Notes under the pieces: generated by a model
What the model was told of the DNA's origin: nothing
The model's input: only the letters and a program-made list of their open reading frames with translations
The model's database searches: none
Position numbers and translations under genes: made by a program
Shown here: positions 48,219-57,492 of the stretch, piece by piece
Layout: each line of letters begins with the position of its first letter
Numbering within the stretch: position 1 is the stretch's first letter
Source: RYN-230 sp963713815
GTDB lineage: Bacteria; Actinomycetota; Actinomycetes; Streptosporangiales; Streptosporangiaceae
Direction: 5' to 3'
DNA: 64,000 nt
NCBI GenBank assembly: GCA_963713815.1
Contig: CAVQNH010000015.1
Location: 83,046-147,045 of the forward strand

Positions 48219-49073
48219 CTAGACCCGCACGTCCGCCACCAGCCGGCGCGCCGTCCCCCCCGTCAGCGCCGCCCACGCCCGCTCCGGCAGCTGCCCGCCG
48301 TCGAGGCCGTCCAGCAGCTGGGTCACGGTCAGCCCGGTGTTAGGCGCGTCCGAGCCGAACAGCAGCTTCCCGGCCAGCGCGCTCAGCTGCGCGGCCGGCA
48401 CCCGGACCGGGTGGTGGATCACCGGGGTGAGGTCGGCGTACACGTGCTCGTGGCCCGCCACCAGCCGCAGCGCGGCCTCCGACGCTGTGTGCCCGCAGTG
48501 CGCGATGATCACCCGGGCCCCGGGGTGGCGGCGGGCCACCTCGGCCACCGGCTCCAGCTCGGCTTCCCCCGTGTGCCCGTCGGGCGCGTGCCCGGCGTGC
48601 AGCACGACCGGCAGGGCGATCTCGGCCGCGTACCCCCAGACCGGGTCGAGCCGCGGGTCGTCGGGGCTGAAGTCCCCGACCGAGCAGTGCAGCTTCAGCA
48701 CCCGCAGGCCCAGGTCCTCGACCGCGCTGCGCAGCAGGGTGACCGGCTGGTCGTCGCCCGGGTGGACGGTGCAGCCGCCGATCACCCGCACCGGGCCGCC
48801 GCGCCGCGCGGCGGCCAGGCCGGCCATGGACGCATTCAGGTCCGCGGCCGAGCCGGGGCGGCGCGCGTAGGGCAGCGACCACACCTCGCTGATCCCCTCG
48901 GCGGCGAGCCGGTCGCAGATCTCCCCGTGGTCCGCGGGGTAGGCGAAGCGGCCGCTGTCGATCCCGTGGCGGTCGAAGAACCCGCGGATCGCGGCCTGCA
49001 GCCGGGGCGGCAGCAGGTGGACATGCGCGTCAACCACGTCGCGGCGGACATCACGGTGTACGTCAGTGGGCAC
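48219..49073 (-). CDS. Amidohydrolase 2 family metal-dependent hydrolase
   Basis: TIM-barrel metalloenzyme of 284 residues: metal ligands DAHVHLLPP at the start, VVLHAGHAPDGHT and VIIAHCGHTASEAAL in the middle, and LLFGSDAPNTGL with the catalytic Asp near the end, the order of PF04909 proteins (decarboxylases and lactonases of aromatic catabolism). GTG 49073. Divergent from the second amidohydrolase across a 180-bp region with operator-like repeats, so both may answer the same signal. Substrate unknown. Confidence 0.87.
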   Translation of the reverse strand: MPTDVHRDVRRDVVDAHVHLLPPRLQAAIRGFFDRHGIDSGRFAYPADHGEICDRLAAEGISEVWSLPYARRPGSAADLNASMAGLAAARRGGPVRVIGGCTVHPGDDQPVTLLRSAVEDLGLRVLKLHCSVGDFSPDDPRLDPVWGYAAEIALPVVLHAGHAPDGHTGEAELEPVAEVARRHPGARVIIAHCGHTASEAALRLVAGHEHVYADLTPVIHHPVRVPAAQLSALAGKLLFGSDAPNTGLTVTQLLDGLDGGQLPERAWAALTGGTARRLVADVRV

Positions 49074-49180
49074 CAGACTGGTTTACCCGGTCTGGATTTG
49101 CCCAGTCCGGCGAACCAGTTGACACCCGGGGCCGAAGCGGGCAACACTCACGGAAACAGCCACCGCAGAAAGTCGTTCTC

Positions 49181-49239
49181 GGCTGATGAAACTGGCCTAC
49201 AAAGCAGCGGGTTCATAACCCGCTGGGCTGATGAGACTG
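49181..49239. promoter_or_regulatory. Operator-like palindrome between two direct repeats
   Basis: ggctgatgaaactg (49181-49194) recurs as ggctgatgagactg (49226-49239). Between them lies a perfect palindrome with 9-bp arms CAGCGGGTT / AACCCGCTG and a 3-bp loop (49205-49225). It lies between divergent amidohydrolase genes, so regulator binding is likely. Confidence 0.6.
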
Positions 49240-49252
49240 CGCAGGAGACCTC

Positions 49253-50515
49253 GTGGCACGCACCGTCCTGACCAAGGGCCTCGTGTTCGACGGCACCGGG
49301 ACCCCGCCGGTGCCTGGCGAGGTGACCCTCGCCGATGACCGGGTGCTGTCCGTGACCCCTGGCTACCGCGACGACCACGGGACCGACCGCGTGATCGACG
49401 CCAGCGGGTGCACGGTGATGCCGGGCCTGATCGAGTCGCACGGCCACCTCACGTTCCCGTCCGCCGTGGGGCACATCGACCCCACGTTCAACCCGCCGCT
49501 GGACGTCAGCTTCTTCCACCACATCTCGGGGATGGACGCCGAGCTGGCCCGGGCCGAGCGGAACGCGAAGATCCTGCTCGACGCCGGGTTCACCTCGGTC
49601 TACTCGGCGGGCTCGCTGCTGCCCATGCCGACCGAGGTGATCCTGCGCGACAAGATCAGGGCCGGCGTGGTGCCCGGGCCCCGGATGCTGGCCGCCAGCA
49701 TGGAGCGCGACAACCACCCGGTCCGCCCGGACGGCCACGTGGAGCCGGAGTGGCAGGGCCCGGACGCGTGCCGCGCGTTCGTCCGCGAGCAGGCCGCGAT
49801 GGGCTTCGACGCGGTCAAGTTCCTGCTGTCCAACGACGACGTGTTCATCCCGGGCGGGTCGCAGATCACCCAGTACACCCAGGAGGAAGCCAGCGCCGCG
49901 GGCGAGCAGGCCCGCGAGTCCGGGGTCTGGCTGAACTGCCACGCCCAGTCGGCCGAGTCGGTCAAGGTCGCGGTGCGCGCCGGGTTCCGGTCCATCTACC
50001 ACTGCACGTACGCCGACGGCGAAGCCCTCGACCTGCTGGAGTCGGTCAAGGACGAGGTGTTCGTGTCACCGGCCCCCGGCATCATCTACGCCAACGTCCA
50101 CGAGGGCGCGGAGTTCGGCATCGACCGGGCCCAGGCGGAGAAGATGGGCTCGGTCGCGGCGCTGGAGGGCATGGCCGCGGTCTACCCCGAGATCCGCAAA
50201 CGCGGCATCCGGGCCCTGCCCGGCGGGGACTACGGTTTCCCGAACAACCCGATCGGCCGCAACGCCCGCGACCTGGAACTGTTCACCAGCGTGCTGGGCT
50301 ACCAGCCGCTCGAGGCGCTGACCGCGGCGACGAAGTTCGGCGGCCAGCTGATGGGCATGGGCGACGAGCTGGGCCTGCTGGCCCCCGGGTATCTCGCGGA
50401 CATCCTCGTGGTGACGGGCAACCCGGCCGACGACGTCCGGATCCTCCAGGACCCCGCGAACCTGGCGTACATCATCCAGGGCGGCACGTTCTATAAGGAA
50501 CGCCCGCGCCCATGA
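49253..50515 (+). CDS. Imidazolonepropionase/prolidase-like amidohydrolase
   Basis: 420 residues. A composite beta-sandwich N-terminus (LVFDGTGTPPVPGEVTLADDRVLSV) is followed by the TIM barrel with the HxH motif in GLIESHGHLTF, Lys FDAVKFLL, His VWLNCHAQSAE and YHCTYADG, and the catalytic Asp in LPGGDYGFPNNPIG. GTG 49253 has AGGAG six bases upstream. Its stop overlaps the ATG of the alpha/beta hydrolase, starting a four-gene operon of hydrolases, a VOC protein and an SDR. The enzyme likely opens a cyclic amide, lactone or peptide-like bond in that pathway. Confidence 0.88.
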   Translation: MARTVLTKGLVFDGTGTPPVPGEVTLADDRVLSVTPGYRDDHGTDRVIDASGCTVMPGLIESHGHLTFPSAVGHIDPTFNPPLDVSFFHHISGMDAELARAERNAKILLDAGFTSVYSAGSLLPMPTEVILRDKIRAGVVPGPRMLAASMERDNHPVRPDGHVEPEWQGPDACRAFVREQAAMGFDAVKFLLSNDDVFIPGGSQITQYTQEEASAAGEQARESGVWLNCHAQSAESVKVAVRAGFRSIYHCTYADGEALDLLESVKDEVFVSPAPGIIYANVHEGAEFGIDRAQAEKMGSVAALEGMAAVYPEIRKRGIRALPGGDYGFPNNPIGRNARDLELFTSVLGYQPLEALTAATKFGGQLMGMGDELGLLAPGYLADILVVTGNPADDVRILQDPANLAYIIQGGTFYKERPRP

Positions 50516-51342
50516 CGGTGACCACCCACCGCGACGTCGTCTTCTCGCGCCCGCCCGGCTACCGCCCGCTGTCCCTGGACCTCTACGTCCCGGACGGCCC
50601 GGCCCGCGCGCTGTGCCTGTACCTGCACGGCGGCGGCTGGCGGGTGGGCAGCCGGGCCGACGGCCCGGGCACGGCCCGGGACTGGACCCCGTCCTTCTTC
50701 GAGCGGGTCGCCGGGCTGGGCCTGGCCATGGCCAGCCTGGACTACCGGCTGAGCGGTGAGGCCCGCTGGCCCGCGCAGCTGGAAGACGTCCAGGCGGCCG
50801 CGACATTCCTTTCTCTCCAACGAAAACCGCTCGGTGTGCCCACCCCGCGCACGGTGGCGTGGGGCGTGTCGGCCGGGGGGCAGCTGGCCGCCATGCACGC
50901 TCTCTGCTCACCGGACGCGGGCCTGGACGCGGTGGTCTGCTGGTACCCCCCGACCGACCTGGATGCCCTGGCCAGCGATTGCGACGAGGCGGGGGGGCAC
51001 GGCGAGCGGGGCCCGGAAGCCCGCGAATCCCAGCTTCTCGGCGCCCCGGTGGGCGAGCGCCCGGACCTGGCCGCCGCGGCCAGCCCGGTGCGGTTCGCCC
51101 AGGCCAGCGCGCCCCCGTTCCTGCTGCTGCACGGTACCGCGGACGTCCTGGTGCCGCCGCGGCAGAGCCAGCGCCTGGCCGGGGCGCTGGCCGCGGCCGG
51201 GGCCCCGGCCACCGTGGAACTGGTGGACGGGGCCAGCCACATGTTCCCCGAGCTGGACGAGGCCGCGACGACCACGGTGATGCAGCGGTCGGTGCGTTTC
51301 CTGTGCGACGCCCGGCGCGAGCTCCCCAGTCATGCGACTTGA
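50512..51342 (+). CDS. Alpha/beta hydrolase (BD-FAE/HSL-like esterase)
   Basis: 276 residues with oxyanion motif LYLHGGGWRVGS, nucleophile Ser in AWGVSAGGQLAAM, Asp in LLLHGTADVLVPP and His in DGASHMFPEL, the complete triad of the hormone-sensitive-lipase-like family. ATG overlaps the amidohydrolase stop (ATGA) and the gene overlaps the VOC gene by 11 bp. Cytosolic ester or formamide hydrolase within the operon; compare arylformamidases, which share the HGGGW motif. Confidence 0.9.
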   Translation: MTVTTHRDVVFSRPPGYRPLSLDLYVPDGPARALCLYLHGGGWRVGSRADGPGTARDWTPSFFERVAGLGLAMASLDYRLSGEARWPAQLEDVQAAATFLSLQRKPLGVPTPRTVAWGVSAGGQLAAMHALCSPDAGLDAVVCWYPPTDLDALASDCDEAGGHGERGPEARESQLLGAPVGERPDLAAAASPVRFAQASAPPFLLLHGTADVLVPPRQSQRLAGALAAAGAPATVELVDGASHMFPELDEAATTTVMQRSVRFLCDARRELPSHAT

Positions 51343-51736
51343 TCACGTCGGCCTGAACGTGGCCGACCTGGCCACGGCCGAGGCCTGGTACGCCACGGCC
51401 TTCGGCCTGGAACGCGAGTTCGCGACCCGCATCGACGCCGTGGACCTGGACATCGTGATGCTGCGGAACCCGGAGCTGGGGCACCGGGTCGAACTGCTCT
51501 CCCGGCCGGGGTCCGGCCCCGGGCTGCGGGCCGCGGACCCGGCCGAGGCCGCCCTGACCGAGGGGTTCGGGCATATCGCGTTCGACGTGGCCGGCCTGCG
51601 GGCCATGCACTCCAGGCTGCTGGGACTCGGAGCCCGCGAGATCATGCCACCTCAGCCCTCTCCCGAGCCGGGAGTATCGATGTCGTTCCTGGCCGACCCG
51701 GAGGGCAACCTGATCGAGCTGCTGGAACGCGGGTGA
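51332..51736 (+). CDS. VOC/glyoxalase-family protein
   Basis: 134 residues with two beta-alpha-beta-beta-beta units: LDHVGLNVADLATAEAWYATAFGLE and, in the second half, FGHIAFDVAGLRAMHSRLLGLGA, ending MSFLADPEGNLIELLERG. Putative metal ligands His (LDHVG), Glu (VELLS), His (GHIAFDV) and Glu (IELLE) are all present. Members are glyoxalases, epimerases, or extradiol dioxygenases. It overlaps both neighbours in the operon. Confidence 0.88.
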   Translation: MRLDHVGLNVADLATAEAWYATAFGLEREFATRIDAVDLDIVMLRNPELGHRVELLSRPGSGPGLRAADPAEAALTEGFGHIAFDVAGLRAMHSRLLGLGAREIMPPQPSPEPGVSMSFLADPEGNLIELLERG

Positions 51737-52473
51737 ACCGCGGCACCGGGGTACGCCAGGGCAGCGGTGCGCAGCACCTGGAGCCAGCCTCCCGGGTCGC
51801 GGTGGTCACCGGGGGCGCGGGCGCCATCGGCAGCAGCATCGTGTCCGCCCTGGCCGCCGCCGATCACACGGTCCTGTCCCTGGACCAGGCCGGCGACCAG
51901 CCCGTCGATCTGTCGGACGAGCACCAGGTCCGGGCGGCCGCGGGACGCGTTCTGGCCGAGACGGGCCGGTGCGACGTCCTGGTCCACGCCGCGGCTGCAT
52001 TCGACCGGGCCGACCTGGCCGCGGTGGACCTGGTCACCTGGCGGCGGGTCCAGGCCGTGAACGTGGAGTCCGCGCTGCTGCTGGCCCAGGCGTTCGTGCC
52101 CGGCATGGCGGCCCGCGGGTTCGGCCGGATCATCTTCGTGGTGTCGGACACCATCTGGTCCCCGCCGCGCGGGGACATGCTGCCCTACGTGACGAGCAAG
52201 GGCGCGCTGGTCGCGCTGGCCAGGACGCTGGCCGTGGGGCACGGCGGCGACGGGATCGCGGTCACCTGCGTCGCCCCCGGGCTGACCGCCACCCCGGCCG
52301 CCCGGGCCGGCCTGCCGGCCGCCGCGTTCGACGAGGTGCGGGCCCGGCAGGCGCTGCCGCGCACCCTGGTCCCGGGGGATGTGGCCGCCACGGTGTGCTT
52401 CCTGGCCTCCGACGGCGCGGCCGCGCTCACCGGCCAGACGTTGTGCGTGGACGGCGGTCTCGTGCTGCGGTGA
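51733..52473 (+). CDS. Short-chain dehydrogenase/reductase
   Basis: 246 residues. NAD(P)-binding VAVVTGGAGAIGSSIVSAL, DVLVHAAAAFDRADL (NNAG variant HAAA), and catalytic Ser VVSDTIWS with YVTSKGAL giving the YxxxK pair near residue 152. Classical SDR ending LTGQTLCVDGGLVLR. The GTG start overlaps the VOC stop. It is the last gene of the plus-strand operon and is followed by the convergent FAD oxidase. Confidence 0.9.
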   Translation: MNRGTGVRQGSGAQHLEPASRVAVVTGGAGAIGSSIVSALAAADHTVLSLDQAGDQPVDLSDEHQVRAAAGRVLAETGRCDVLVHAAAAFDRADLAAVDLVTWRRVQAVNVESALLLAQAFVPGMAARGFGRIIFVVSDTIWSPPRGDMLPYVTSKGALVALARTLAVGHGGDGIAVTCVAPGLTATPAARAGLPAAAFDEVRARQALPRTLVPGDVAATVCFLASDGAAALTGQTLCVDGGLVLR

Positions 52474-52499
52474 GCGGCGCGCTAAGCCCTGGCGCTCGT

Positions 52500-53925
52500 T
52501 CAGCCGGCCCGGCGCCCCGCCCAGGTACGAGCAGAACCGTCCCTCCGGATCCCAGGTGGCCCGCACCTCGGCGAGCCGCCGGTAGGCCTCATCCGAGACG
52601 AACCGGTCGTGCCGCCGCTGGAAGTCGGTGTCGCCCAGGTACACCCCGCAGCCCGCCTGGGCCAGGTCCCGGGTCCGGGAGTGCACCCAGTCCGCGTACC
52701 GCTCGTCGTCCGCCTCGTCCGTGTAGATCACGTACGTGGCCAGGTACACCTGGGCCTCGACCGAGAAGGCCATGTCCGGCAGCGGCCGGTTCGGGGCCCA
52801 GCCGTACCAGATCGAGAACGAGTGCTCGGTGGGCAGCTCGGCCCAGATCCGCTCCAGCCGCGGCGCCAGCTCCGCGGCCGGGGCGTCGCTCCAGGTGCAG
52901 TCGGCCAGGTAGCGGTACCCGGGCGGGTTCTGTGCGCTCTGCGCGGCATTTTCCAGCTCGATGGACGTCAGGCCGCGAACGTGGCCCAGCGCCTGCCCGG
53001 CCAGCGGGGACGCGTCGAAGGCCGCCAGCCGCTTCTCGACCTGCCCGGCGTAGTCCCCCATGACGGTCGTGTGCAGCAGCAGGACCGGGCCCGGGGGTCT
53101 CACCACGCCAGCACCGAGAGGCACATCGGGCAGCCGGGTGGCGGCGACCACGGGCTCCACGGTCCGGTCCAGCCCGGGGAGGATGTCATGCAGCCAGGCC
53201 AGCAGCGGGCCCGCCGCCTCCACCGGGAATGTCCAGGTGTCCTGCATCATGACCGGCGGCTGCGGATGGGTGCGCAGGTAGAACCGGGTGACCAGGGCGG
53301 GGAAGCCGGGCCCGGCGCCGCGCGCGGCCCAGTACAGGTCGGCGTTCTCGGTGGCGTCGGCGTGCACCTGGCGGCCGTCCGCGGTGACCGCGTCGATCCC
53401 GGTCACGTTCTCGCAGGCCCAGCCCCACGCCCGGCCGTTCCAGCCCTGGCCGCCCTGGAGCAGGTAGCCGCCCAGGCCGACCGACTCGCAGTGCCCGCCC
53501 GGGAACGCGCGGCCCCGGGCGGCCAGGTACGGGGCCAGCTCGGTGCCGCCCCGCACGGCCGGGCGGACCGCGGCGATCCCGGTCGCCGGGTCATAGGCGA
53601 TGTCCCGCAACCCGCCCAGGTCGATCAGCAGCGCGTCGTCGCGGACGCTCCACGCGGCCCAGGAGTGCCCCCCGGCGCGGACCGAGACCGGGGAGCCCCG
53701 GGCATGAGCCAGCCGGACACCCGCCACGACGTCGTCATCGTCGGCCGCCAGCAGCACCGCGGCCGGAAACCGGTCCGGGCGACGCCCGTTGAAGATCCGC
53801 CCGATGCGCGCTTCCTCATATCCGGGCTCGCCACGCTCGACGAACAAGCCCGTGAACGGCCCGGGCAGGCGCTCACCCGCGCGCGCCTCGCCCTGGCTCT
53901 CGTTACCCTCGCCCGTTTCAGCCAA
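52500..53925 (-). CDS. FAD-linked oxidase, berberine-bridge type (BBE)
   Basis: PCMH-type FAD domain: RPDRFPAAVLLAADDDDVVAGVRLA, VSVRAGGHSWAAWSVRD (His for covalent FAD), FPGGHCESVGLGGYLLQGGQGW (Cys for second covalent bond) and VTAD-type loops. The C-terminal BBE motif YWG-like end is seen as RLAEVRATWDPEGRFCSYLGG. About 470 residues, cytosolic as no signal peptide is evident. TTG 53925 overlaps the SDR stop. The frame stays open past the natural end; a TGA in the adjacent frame at 52500 fits a one-base slip. It oxidises an alcohol or amine with O2; substrate unknown. Confidence 0.85.
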
Positions 53926-54701
53926 CGGCCGCCGCACCCCCGTCCACCGGGATGTTGGCCCCGCTGACGTGCGCGGCCTCGTCGGAGGCCAGGAACAGCA
54001 CGGCGTTGGCCACATCCTCGGGCCGCCCGACCCGGCCCAGCGGGATCCGGGCCAGTTCGCCCGCGAACGGCCCATCCGGGTCAGCCAGCAGCGGCGCGGT
54101 CTGCGGGGTGGCCGTCATGGCCGGGCTCACCGCGTTGACCCGGATGCCGTGCGGGCCTCCCTCGGTGACCAGCTGGTAGGTGAGGGCCAGCACGCCGCCC
54201 TTGGCGGCGCCGTGAGCGTTCTGCGGCATGAAGAACGCGCCCCGGGTGGCGGTGATCGAGGCGATGTTCACCACGGAGCCGGTGCCCCGCGCGATCGGGT
54301 CCCGCGCCACCAGGTGCGGCCACACCGCCCGGGTGACCAGGAAGACGATATGCAGCTCGTTCCGGATGGTAAACGCCCAGTCGTCCCAGGACAGCGTGGT
54401 GATCGGGCCGAACCGGATCGCCGACGCGTTGTTGACCAGGATGTCCACGCCGCCGTACGCGGCCACCGCGTCGGCCACCCAGGCGTTCGCGCCCGCCTCG
54501 GCGGACAGGTCAACCGGCGCCATCGCGGTCATCTCGCCGCCCGCCTCGCGGGCCAGGCGCACGGTCTCCGCCGAGCCAGCCGGATCCAGATCGCAGCCGA
54601 CCACGGCGGCCCCCTCGCGCGCCAGCGTCAGCGCGGTGGCCCGGCCGATCCCGCCCGCCGTACCCGTGACGAGGGCCACCTTGCCCGCGAGGCGGGTGCA
54701 T
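53918..54701 (-). CDS. Short-chain dehydrogenase/reductase (slip at 5' end)
   Basis: KVALVTGTAGGIGRATALTLAREGAAVVGCDLD gives the TGxxxGIG cofactor loop; DILVNNASAIRFG, then IASITATRGAF, and a catalytic-site variant (NAHGAAKGGVLAL, with Tyr of YxxxK replaced by His). It ends SGANIPVDGGAAAVG. The ATG at 54701 and the conserved frame are separated by one missing base near 54694; otherwise the first usable start is the GTG at 54679. The loss of the catalytic Tyr is worth noting. Coupled to the FAD oxidase; divergent from the LLM flavin gene. Confidence 0.82.
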
Positions 54702-54817
54702 CCGTCGATTTCCGGTCACCACCTTGACATTCGGCTGGAGAAAAGTGATTTTATTGTCCGAGAACGCCATGCGGCAAGAGCCTGGGCCGCATGAGCTCCA
54801 GGCACGAGGGAGGGCCC

Positions 54818-55834
54818 GTGGACGTAGGCCTGGCCATGACGGCCCGCAACCACCCCGACCAGATGCGGCCGCTCACCGAGATCTACCGCGAGGTGCTCGA
54901 CGAGGCCGTGCTGGGCGAGCAGCTGGGGTTCCGCAGCTGGTGGCTGGCGGAGCACCACTTCGCCGAGGACCAGCACAACCCGTCCCAGTTCCCGCTGCTG
55001 GCCGCGGCGGCCGCCCGGACGTCGGTGATCCGGCTCGGGCCGTACGTGCTGCTGCTCCCGCTGCACAACCCGCTGCGCGTGGCCGAGGACGCGGCCAGCG
55101 TGGACATCCTGTCCGGCGGGCGGCTGGAGCTGGTCATCGGCGCCGGCCCGATGCCGGGCGAGTGCGCGGTGTTCGGGCTGGACCCGAAGGAGTCGTTCGG
55201 GCGCACCTACGAGGCGCTCGAGGTCATCGGGAAGTGCTTCACCGAGGCCGAGTTCAGCCACGAGGGCCGGTACTTCAGTTTCCCGGGCGTCCGGATGACG
55301 ACCAAGCCGGTGCAGCAACCCGGGCCCCGCATCTACCTGGCCGCGCTCGGCCCGCAGAGCCTCAGCAAAGCCGGTGAACGGGGCTACAGCCTCGGCTCGA
55401 TGGTGCACACGCCGCTGTACCCGCGGTACCTGGAGGCGCAGGCCGCGGCGGGCCGCACCCGGGCCGACTTCCGCCTGCTGTCCGGGCCGCTGGCCGTGCA
55501 CGTCGCGGACACCACCGACCAGGCGTGGGACGAGGCGGAACGCGGGCTGCACTGGTGGGTCGAGTTCTACCGGCGCCGGGGCATGCAGATGCCGCTGGCC
55601 CCGGTCGGTGAGCTGCGCCACGACCCGAAGGCGGCCATCTACGGCGTGCCGTTCGCGGTCGGCACCCCCGACCAGGTGCTCGAGAAGCTGCGGGCCTACC
55701 AGGACCTGCCCATGGACGAGATGGCCATCCAGTTCCACCACCCGGGGATGGATCCCCGGGCGGTCGCCGCGAGCATGCGCCTGTTCGCCGCGGAGTTGCT
55801 GCCCGAGATCCGGGCCTGGGGAACGACCGGGTGA
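54818..55834 (+). CDS. LLM-class (luciferase-like) flavin-dependent oxidoreductase
   Basis: 338 residues of the bacterial luciferase/F420 barrel: SWWLAEHHFAEDQHNPSQFPLLAAAAARTS, VLLLPLHNPLRVAEDAASVDILSGGRLELVIGAG, and the FxRTYEALE helix. These are typical of monooxygenases using FMNH2 or reduced F420. GTG 54818 follows AGGGAGG; an in-frame ATG lies 27 bases upstream. The stop overlaps the VOC gene, so the pair is co-translated. Probable role: oxygenation step in the local catabolic set. Confidence 0.88.
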   Translation: MDVGLAMTARNHPDQMRPLTEIYREVLDEAVLGEQLGFRSWWLAEHHFAEDQHNPSQFPLLAAAAARTSVIRLGPYVLLLPLHNPLRVAEDAASVDILSGGRLELVIGAGPMPGECAVFGLDPKESFGRTYEALEVIGKCFTEAEFSHEGRYFSFPGVRMTTKPVQQPGPRIYLAALGPQSLSKAGERGYSLGSMVHTPLYPRYLEAQAAAGRTRADFRLLSGPLAVHVADTTDQAWDEAERGLHWWVEFYRRRGMQMPLAPVGELRHDPKAAIYGVPFAVGTPDQVLEKLRAYQDLPMDEMAIQFHHPGMDPRAVAASMRLFAAELLPEIRAWGTTG

Positions 55835-56319
55835 CGGCTCACGCGGCCGTGCGGGGCCTGCACCACATCGGCTACTGGACCGACGACCTGGACGCGGCCA
55901 TGGCCCAGGCCACCCGGCTGCTCGGCGTCGGTCCCTTCCAGGTCCTGAACCACGTGGACCTGGGCGACTTCCGGTTCCGCGGCGAGCCGGCCACGCTCGA
56001 CCACAGCGCGGCGTTCGCGGCGTGGGGGCCCGTGCTGCTGGAACTGGATCAGGTGCATGAGGTGCGGCCGGCCGCGCTGCGCGAGGCGCTCGGCGTGCGG
56101 CCGGGCACGGTCAGCCACGTGGCCTGGACCACCGGCGACCTGGGCACCGAGCGGGACCACATGACCGGGGCCGGGTGCGGGCTGCTGACCACGTCCGCGG
56201 GCGGCGCGGTCGCGGACTGGTTCTCGGGCGGGGGGCTGTTCGGGCATCCGGTGGAAGTGCATGAGCCCACCGCACCCGTCCTGGCCTTCTGGGAGTCAGT
56301 CAGGGTCGCGCAGCACTGA
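55831..56319 (+). CDS. VOC/glyoxalase-family protein
   Basis: 162 residues: GLHHIGYWTDDLDAAMAQATRLLGVGPF at the N-terminus, GPVLLELDQVHEVRP in the middle, VSHVAWTTGDLGTERDHM starting the second module. His (LHHIG) and Glu (LLELDQ) are possible metal ligands. Related to methylmalonyl-CoA epimerase-like and dioxygenase-like proteins. GTG start overlaps the flavin enzyme stop; the gene overlaps the convergent methyltransferase by 20 bp. Confidence 0.85.
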   Translation: MTAHAAVRGLHHIGYWTDDLDAAMAQATRLLGVGPFQVLNHVDLGDFRFRGEPATLDHSAAFAAWGPVLLELDQVHEVRPAALREALGVRPGTVSHVAWTTGDLGTERDHMTGAGCGLLTTSAGGAVADWFSGGGLFGHPVEVHEPTAPVLAFWESVRVAQH

Positions 56320-57130
56320 CTTTTGCGGCACTGACCCAGCGGAAGACGTTCCTCATCCTGATCACCCCGGTCTCCGGATCGGTGAACGGGACAACCGCCT
56401 TCGCGATGGCCGCTGCTACCGCCTCCCGGCCCGCGTCCTGCGCCGCCCGCGTCCCGCCCGCCGAGCTCAGCAGGCCCCGGCAGGCGTCGGCCAGGCTGTC
56501 GTAGCGCCACACGCACTCGACCTCGCCGCTGGCCTCTACCCGCAGCCCCGCCCCGGCCAGCCCGGCCTCCAGGCCGCCGGGTGCGGACAGCGAGTACGGC
56601 GCGTGCGCGGCCTGCCGCTGCGGCGGGCTGAGCGCGGACATGGCCTCGTGCACCGCGGTGGACTCGACCCGGCCCGGCTCGGCGAACGTGCTGGCCGCCA
56701 CGGTCCCGCCGGGCCGGCAGACCCGGGCCGCCTCGCGGAGGGCTTCCCGGGGGTCGCCCGCGAACTGGAACGCGTTGACGCCGGTGATCGCGTCGAACGA
56801 ACCGTTGGGGAAAGGAAGTCGCTGCAGGTCCGCGAGCCAGAGCTCGGCGCCGGGGACGCGGCCGCCGGCCGCCGTCAGCAGGGCGGGGGCGACGTCGAGG
56901 CCGGTGACGGCAGCGCCGCGGGCCTGCGCGATCTCCAGCAGCAGGCCGCTGCCGCAGCCCACGTCGAGCAGCCGGGTCCCGGCGGTGACCCCGGTCGCGG
57001 CGAGCACCGCCTCGAACAGCGGCCGGGTGTGCGGCTCCGCGAACCGCGCCCATCCGGTGGGATCACTGCCCCATAGTTTCTGCTGCTCGCGGGCCGCACC
57101 GGTCAGCGGGCCCTCGCGCCACGGCGTCAT
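56300..57130 (-). CDS. SAM-dependent methyltransferase
   Basis: Class I fold: motif I TRLLDVGCGSGLLLEIA (about residue 48), motif II with LDVAPALLTAA, and post-motif LPFPNGSFDAITGVNAFQFAGDP, then RVCRPGGTVAASTF. The C-terminal half is specific to a UbiE-like small-molecule group. ATG 57130 is chosen at the start of homology (MTPWREGPL); the frame is open upstream to 57304 but without sense. It methylates an unknown small molecule. It faces the VOC gene tail to tail. Confidence 0.87.
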   Translation of the reverse strand: MTPWREGPLTGAAREQQKLWGSDPTGWARFAEPHTRPLFEAVLAATGVTAGTRLLDVGCGSGLLLEIAQARGAAVTGLDVAPALLTAAGGRVPGAELWLADLQRLPFPNGSFDAITGVNAFQFAGDPREALREAARVCRPGGTVAASTFAEPGRVESTAVHEAMSALSPPQRQAAHAPYSLSAPGGLEAGLAGAGLRVEASGEVECVWRYDSLADACRGLLSSAGGTRAAQDAGREAVAAAIAKAVVPFTDPETGVIRMRNVFRWVSAAKVSAARP

Positions 57131-57489
57131 GACCCGGCCCGCGGGTTCCCGGCCGCCATGACGGAACCGGCCGCGCCCGCTGGCTTGCGTGACCTGATCA
57201 CCAAGCTCAATGGCATGTAGCCCCCTGGTCAGTGACGATGAGACAGCCCTGGTTGTCCTGCGCCGGCCAGGAACAGCCAGGGTGAGCGCCGCGGACACAT
57301 ACATCTTCCGCGTGTTGTGCGAATGGCGCCTTCCCGGGACCTGGCCCGTCTCCGCTGGCCCCTCTCCAGGACCTGCGGGCGGCCGGTCAGCCCGGGAGCG
57401 GCTGCGCTGAGCGCGGGCCCGGCGGGCGGGGGCTGGCAGACTGTAGGGCGCGCAGCGGGCGCGACACCCCGGGGCCGGGATCGGAGCGA
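57131..57489. other. Intergenic region without a recognisable gene
   Basis: About 360 bp between divergent methyltransferase and quinone reductase genes. A 66-codon open frame (57210-57410) lacks a ribosome site and protein-like composition. Promoters for both flanking genes are expected here, but no consensus pair is evident. Confidence 0.5.
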
Positions 57490-57492
57490 ATG

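Noticed and set aside
49205..49225. tRNA-like stem
   Set aside because: Only one hairpin; no acceptor stem, D or T arms. Better explained as an operator palindrome.
54510..54770. Separate small gene starting MAFSDNK on the minus strand
   Set aside because: It is the upstream frame of the SDR gene displaced by one base; after the start region it becomes a shadow of the SDR.
57210..57410. 66-codon plus-strand ORF
   Set aside because: No ribosome site or homology pattern; lies in a promoter region between divergent genes.
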